Shown piece by piece: positions 42,210 through 44,807 of a DNA stretch of 44,807 bases (position 1 is the first letter of the stretch; each line of letters opens with the position of its first letter). This stretch comes from Bacteroidota bacterium (GTDB lineage: Bacteria; Bacteroidota; Bacteroidia; Bacteroidales; UBA12481), in NCBI GenBank assembly GCA_018669475.1, contig JABHCC010000126.1, positions 1 through 44,807 of the forward strand, given 5' to 3'. The notes beneath the pieces were generated by a model that was given only the letters and a program-made list of their open reading frames with translations, searched no databases and was not told the DNA's origin. The translations under genes were made by a program, and so were the position numbers.

Positions 42210-44177
42210 ATGCGTTGGATAGTTTTTTGTTTTGTTTTTCTTTTGAGTGGTAGCTCTTTGCAGGCGAAGAAGTATGAGCTTGAATCTCCTTCTGGTACTG
42301 TTAAAATTATCATTACGGTGGACAAAGAAGAGGGTATTAGTGCCCGTACATTCTTTGCAGGTAATGAAGTGATGGCCATCGGACCGGTTTGGATGGATGT
42401 GGAAGGTTTTGAAGTATTGGGTATTGAACCCAGGGTTAGAAAGCTTCACCGTGCTGATGTTAATGAGGAATTTCATCCGGCAGTCAGAGAAAAGAGGGCG
42501 ATAGTGAAAAATAATTATAAGGAGATATCTCTTTTATTCAAGTCTGATTTCAGACTTGATTTCAGAGCATACGATGATGGTGTGGCTTACCGTTTTAGAA
42601 CATTATTGGGGCCTCAAATTCAGGTAAACGATGAGCGGGTGAAATTTTCTTTTCCAGGAGATCCATCTGTGTACTATCCGACAGAAGAGAGTTTTTTCAC
42701 TCACTCTGAAAGAGAATATGAATATCTGAAAGTGCGGGAAATTTCTCATGGTAAAATCGCCTCTCTGCCAGCTCTGCTTGACCTGGAGAATGAGATAAAA
42801 ATTCTGCTAACAGAATCTCACCTGGAGGACTATCCCGGATTGTATTTAAATGGATCTGATGATGCCTCAGCATCTCTGACTGGCATATTTCCGACTTTCG
42901 TTTTGGAGGAGAAGTTGTATCGTGATCGTGATATGAAGCCTGAGAAGAGAGCCGATTACCTGGCAATAACTTCAGGGAATCGTTCTTTTCCTTGGAGAGT
43001 AGCCGCATTTTCAGCCTCGGACGAGGAATTGTTAGGCAATGATATAGTGTTACGTCTTGCTCCGGAATCAAGGATTGATGATGTTTCATGGATTGAACCT
43101 GGCATGGTATCATGGGATTGGTGGAATGCTACCAATAATGTTGGTGTACCTTTTATATCCGGAGTTAATACAGCTACATATAAATACCATATAGATTTTG
43201 CATCCGATTATGGCTTGGAGTATATTATTCTTGATGAAGGATGGTCAGTGCCCGGTGATCTGTTTCAGATTAATCCGGAGTGTGACATGGATGAAATCAT
43301 GAGATATGCTCATGAGAAGAATGTCGGAATAATTTTGTGGGTTTTGTGGAACGCTTTGGATAATGATCTTGAAGCAGCTCTTGATAAATTTGAAAAATGG
43401 GGCGTTAAAGGAATCAAAGTTGATTTTATGCAGCGTGATGATCAGGCTATGGTGCGATACTATTGGAAGGTTGCAAAAGCAGCGGCTGAGCATAAAATGC
43501 TGGTTGATTTCCATGGATCATATAAGCCTACAGGTATCAGGAGGGCATATCCGAATGTAGTAAATCGCGAAGGATTGAAAGGTCTGGAAAATGCCAAATG
43601 GAGTGATTTGATTACGCCTGATCATGATTGTACTCTTCCATTCATCAGGATGGTTGCAGGCCCGATGGATTATACACCTGGTGCCATGCGTAATGCTCAG
43701 AAGAGTAATTATAGCATATCTTTTAACCGCCCGATGAGTCAGGGAACACGGAGCCATCAGCTGGCTCTTTATGTTTTGTTTGAAAGTCCGGTTCAGATGC
43801 TATGCGATTTGCCATCTCATTACTATAAAGAAGCTCTATCAATGGAATTTTTGTCGGTTGTGCCAACTGTTTGGGACGAAACTTATCCATTATTTGGCAA
43901 GATAGGCGATTATGCAGGGATTGCAAGGAAGTCAGGAGAGAACTATTTTATTGGTGTCATAACAGATTGGAGTGAACGGGATTTTGATATTGATTTAAGT
44001 TTCCTGCCGGATGGGAGGTATGAGTTGATTCAGTTCTCTGACGGACTGAATGCTGGTAGATATGCTGAAGATTGTGAGAAAAAGGTGATGCAAATTAGTT
44101 CAAAAGAAGCACTCGAAATCCATTTAGCCCCCGGGGGAGGATGGGTTGGAATACTTAAACCGATCCCCGAGCGATAG
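42210..44177 (+). CDS. Glycoside hydrolase family 97, probable retaining alpha-galactosidase
   Basis: The 655-residue protein has a signal peptide (about 1-19), an N-terminal beta-sandwich (21-280), a TIM barrel (about 295-560) and a C-terminal beta-domain, the normal GH97 plan. In GVKGIKVDFMQRDDQ, D405 sits where retaining GH97 enzymes have the nucleophile, and E460 in REGLKGLE is the matching acid/base; the spacing of 55 residues equals that of the B. thetaiotaomicron alpha-galactosidase (D415/E470). Inverting alpha-glucosidases of the SusB type lack this Asp. Nearby galK, galM and a sugar symporter fit galactose release. The stop codon lies in the loop of a terminator hairpin. Confidence 0.92.
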   Translation: MRWIVFCFVFLLSGSSLQAKKYELESPSGTVKIIITVDKEEGISARTFFAGNEVMAIGPVWMDVEGFEVLGIEPRVRKLHRADVNEEFHPAVREKRAIVKNNYKEISLLFKSDFRLDFRAYDDGVAYRFRTLLGPQIQVNDERVKFSFPGDPSVYYPTEESFFTHSEREYEYLKVREISHGKIASLPALLDLENEIKILLTESHLEDYPGLYLNGSDDASASLTGIFPTFVLEEKLYRDRDMKPEKRADYLAITSGNRSFPWRVAAFSASDEELLGNDIVLRLAPESRIDDVSWIEPGMVSWDWWNATNNVGVPFISGVNTATYKYHIDFASDYGLEYIILDEGWSVPGDLFQINPECDMDEIMRYAHEKNVGIILWVLWNALDNDLEAALDKFEKWGVKGIKVDFMQRDDQAMVRYYWKVAKAAAEHKMLVDFHGSYKPTGIRRAYPNVVNREGLKGLENAKWSDLITPDHDCTLPFIRMVAGPMDYTPGAMRNAQKSNYSISFNRPMSQGTRSHQLALYVLFESPVQMLCDLPSHYYKEALSMEFLSVVPTVWDETYPLFGKIGDYAGIARKSGENYFIGVITDWSERDFDIDLSFLPDGRYELIQFSDGLNAGRYAEDCEKKVMQISSKEALEIHLAPGGGWVGILKPIPER

Positions 44178-44192
44178 TCTCGGGATCTTTTT
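44162..44192 (+). terminator. Terminator overlapping the GH97 stop codon
   Basis: GATCCCCGAG (44162-44171) pairs with CTCGGGATC (44179-44187) with one bulged C and a 7-base loop, followed by five T. The ascending arm encodes the last residues and the TAG at 44175-44177 lies in the loop. Confidence 0.75.
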
Positions 44193-44205
44193 GGGTTATA
44201 TTCCA

Positions 44206-44219
44206 CGCCCCTTGGGGCG
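44206..44219. repeat. Short GC-rich palindrome
   Basis: CGCCCC and GGGGCG flank TT. It lies between the GH97 terminator and the stop of the gene at the right edge. It may stabilise or end transcripts coming from the minus strand, but it has no T-run. Confidence 0.4.
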
Positions 44220-44236
44220 ATGCGATGAACTATAAT

Positions 44237-44807
44237 CTATAAGCTATGGAGATCCTGAGGGCGTAATACTCCAAACCATTTTAATACTTTTTCGCCAATT
44301 CCAGGTGCTTCAATATGGAATATATATACTCCCGATGCAATTGGTATTCCATATGTGTTTTTAATATCCCACTTAAGCCAGGTCTGATGGGCATCTTTAG
44401 TAAACCTTCTTACCAAATTGCCATTCAATGAGTAAATAGAGATTGAACAAAACCTTGGTAAGTTAATCAACTTCACATAGTTGTCAAACTGACTACGTTC
44501 ATAAGATGAGTTACCATAATATGGATTTGGTACGATATTAATCAAGTCAAGCGCTGAAACTGCTGTTGGATTATCGTTTCTCATTGTTGCAAGGTCACCG
44601 GTATTGAATTCATACATTGGCATGTTTGCATTCAGTGCAACACTGTCAGGCTTTGCATAATCGAGCACATCAACACAATACTGACCAACAACTCTGAAAC
44701 GAATCTTAAGATCACTTTTCACGAATCCGTATGGATCATCTGCAATATCCGTTTCTGAGAAATAACGCTCATCAAGAATTGGAATTGCACACCACATTGC
44801 ATTCACA
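44237..44807 (-). CDS. C-terminal end of a large T9SS cargo-like protein (cut by window edge)
   Basis: The minus strand is open from the window edge to a TAA-type stop at 44237, giving the last 190 residues of a longer protein; no real start is in the window. INIVPNPYYGNSSYE is the entry to a C-terminal sorting-type beta-sandwich, followed by ISIYSLNGNLVRRF and WDIKNTYGIPIASGVYIFHI, and the end EKVLKWFGVLRPQDL. This ending is common in very large secreted Bacteroidota proteins exported by the type IX system. What the missing N-terminal part does cannot be said. Confidence 0.8.
   Translation of the reverse strand, partial: VNAMWCAIPILDERYFSETDIADDPYGFVKSDLKIRFRVVGQYCVDVLDYAKPDSVALNANMPMYEFNTGDLATMRNDNPTAVSALDLINIVPNPYYGNSSYERSQFDNYVKLINLPRFCSISIYSLNGNLVRRFTKDAHQTWLKWDIKNTYGIPIASGVYIFHIEAPGIGEKVLKWFGVLRPQDLHSL

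Noticed and set aside
42697-43113. 138-codon minus-strand open frame
   Set aside because: Antisense shadow inside the GH97 gene, which has full family motifs.
44226-44246. Second heptamer array (ACTATAA, TCTATAA, GCTATGG)
   Set aside because: Only three imperfect units and they run into the coding end of the edge gene; too little to call.

Overview
The window is a 44.8-kb stretch of a Bacteroidota chromosome, probably Marinilabiliales/Prolixibacteraceae-like (this rank is inference). Support comes from two proteins with type IX secretion C-terminal sorting regions, promoter boxes of the Bacteroidota TAnnTTTG type, starts with almost no Shine-Dalgarno sequence, GH97 and GH172 glycosidases, a DUF6786-type lipoprotein, and a short-form AMP nucleosidase beside holA. 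I see no rRNA, tRNA, CRISPR array, phage or insertion sequence. No gene-free stretch exceeds 300 bases.

Left part (1-19.9 kb), mostly housekeeping. A minus-strand set runs AMP nucleosidase, holA, rhomboid protease (cut by the window edge), with a stand-alone HSDR_N nuclease-fold protein diverging from it. A second minus-strand set runs recR, a glycosyltransferase fused to a decayed sugar-phosphotransferase, a SPOR-domain protein and a GNAT acetyltransferase. Then come a sodium/solute symporter, two long-chain acyl-CoA ligase paralogues, an aldo/keto reductase, a diacylglycerol-kinase-family lipid kinase and alaS. A divergent promoter pair separates alaS from a plus-strand run of M23 peptidase, MerR regulator, Nif3-like protein and coiled-coil zinc-ribbon protein, closed by a strong terminator.

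Middle (19.9-32 kb). A secreted TPR protein is followed by a LemA/TPM/TPM operon and a 1299-residue secreted protein built from ten DUF5018-like repeats with a T9SS sorting domain. A minus-strand sulfur cluster follows: APS reductase (cysH), ATP sulfurylase (cysD, cysN) and a PLP enzyme of the threonine synthase family. No sulfite reductase is present, and the last gene could be a cysteate synthase feeding sulfonolipid synthesis. This is the most interesting hypothesis in the window. A 13-copy heptanucleotide tandem repeat sits directly against the cysN start codon.

Right part (32-44.8 kb), a galactose and glycan region. A minus-strand operon encodes galactokinase, an acidic surface-type lipoprotein and an SGLT-like symporter. 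It diverges from a lipoprotein aldose 1-epimerase. Two tandem secreted C1 peptidases, a GH172 protein and a GH97 protein with the residues of a retaining alpha-galactosidase follow. The inferred logic is release of galactose outside the cytoplasm, mutarotation, sodium-coupled uptake and phosphorylation. No SusC/SusD pair, galT or galE is present. The right edge cuts a large T9SS cargo gene.
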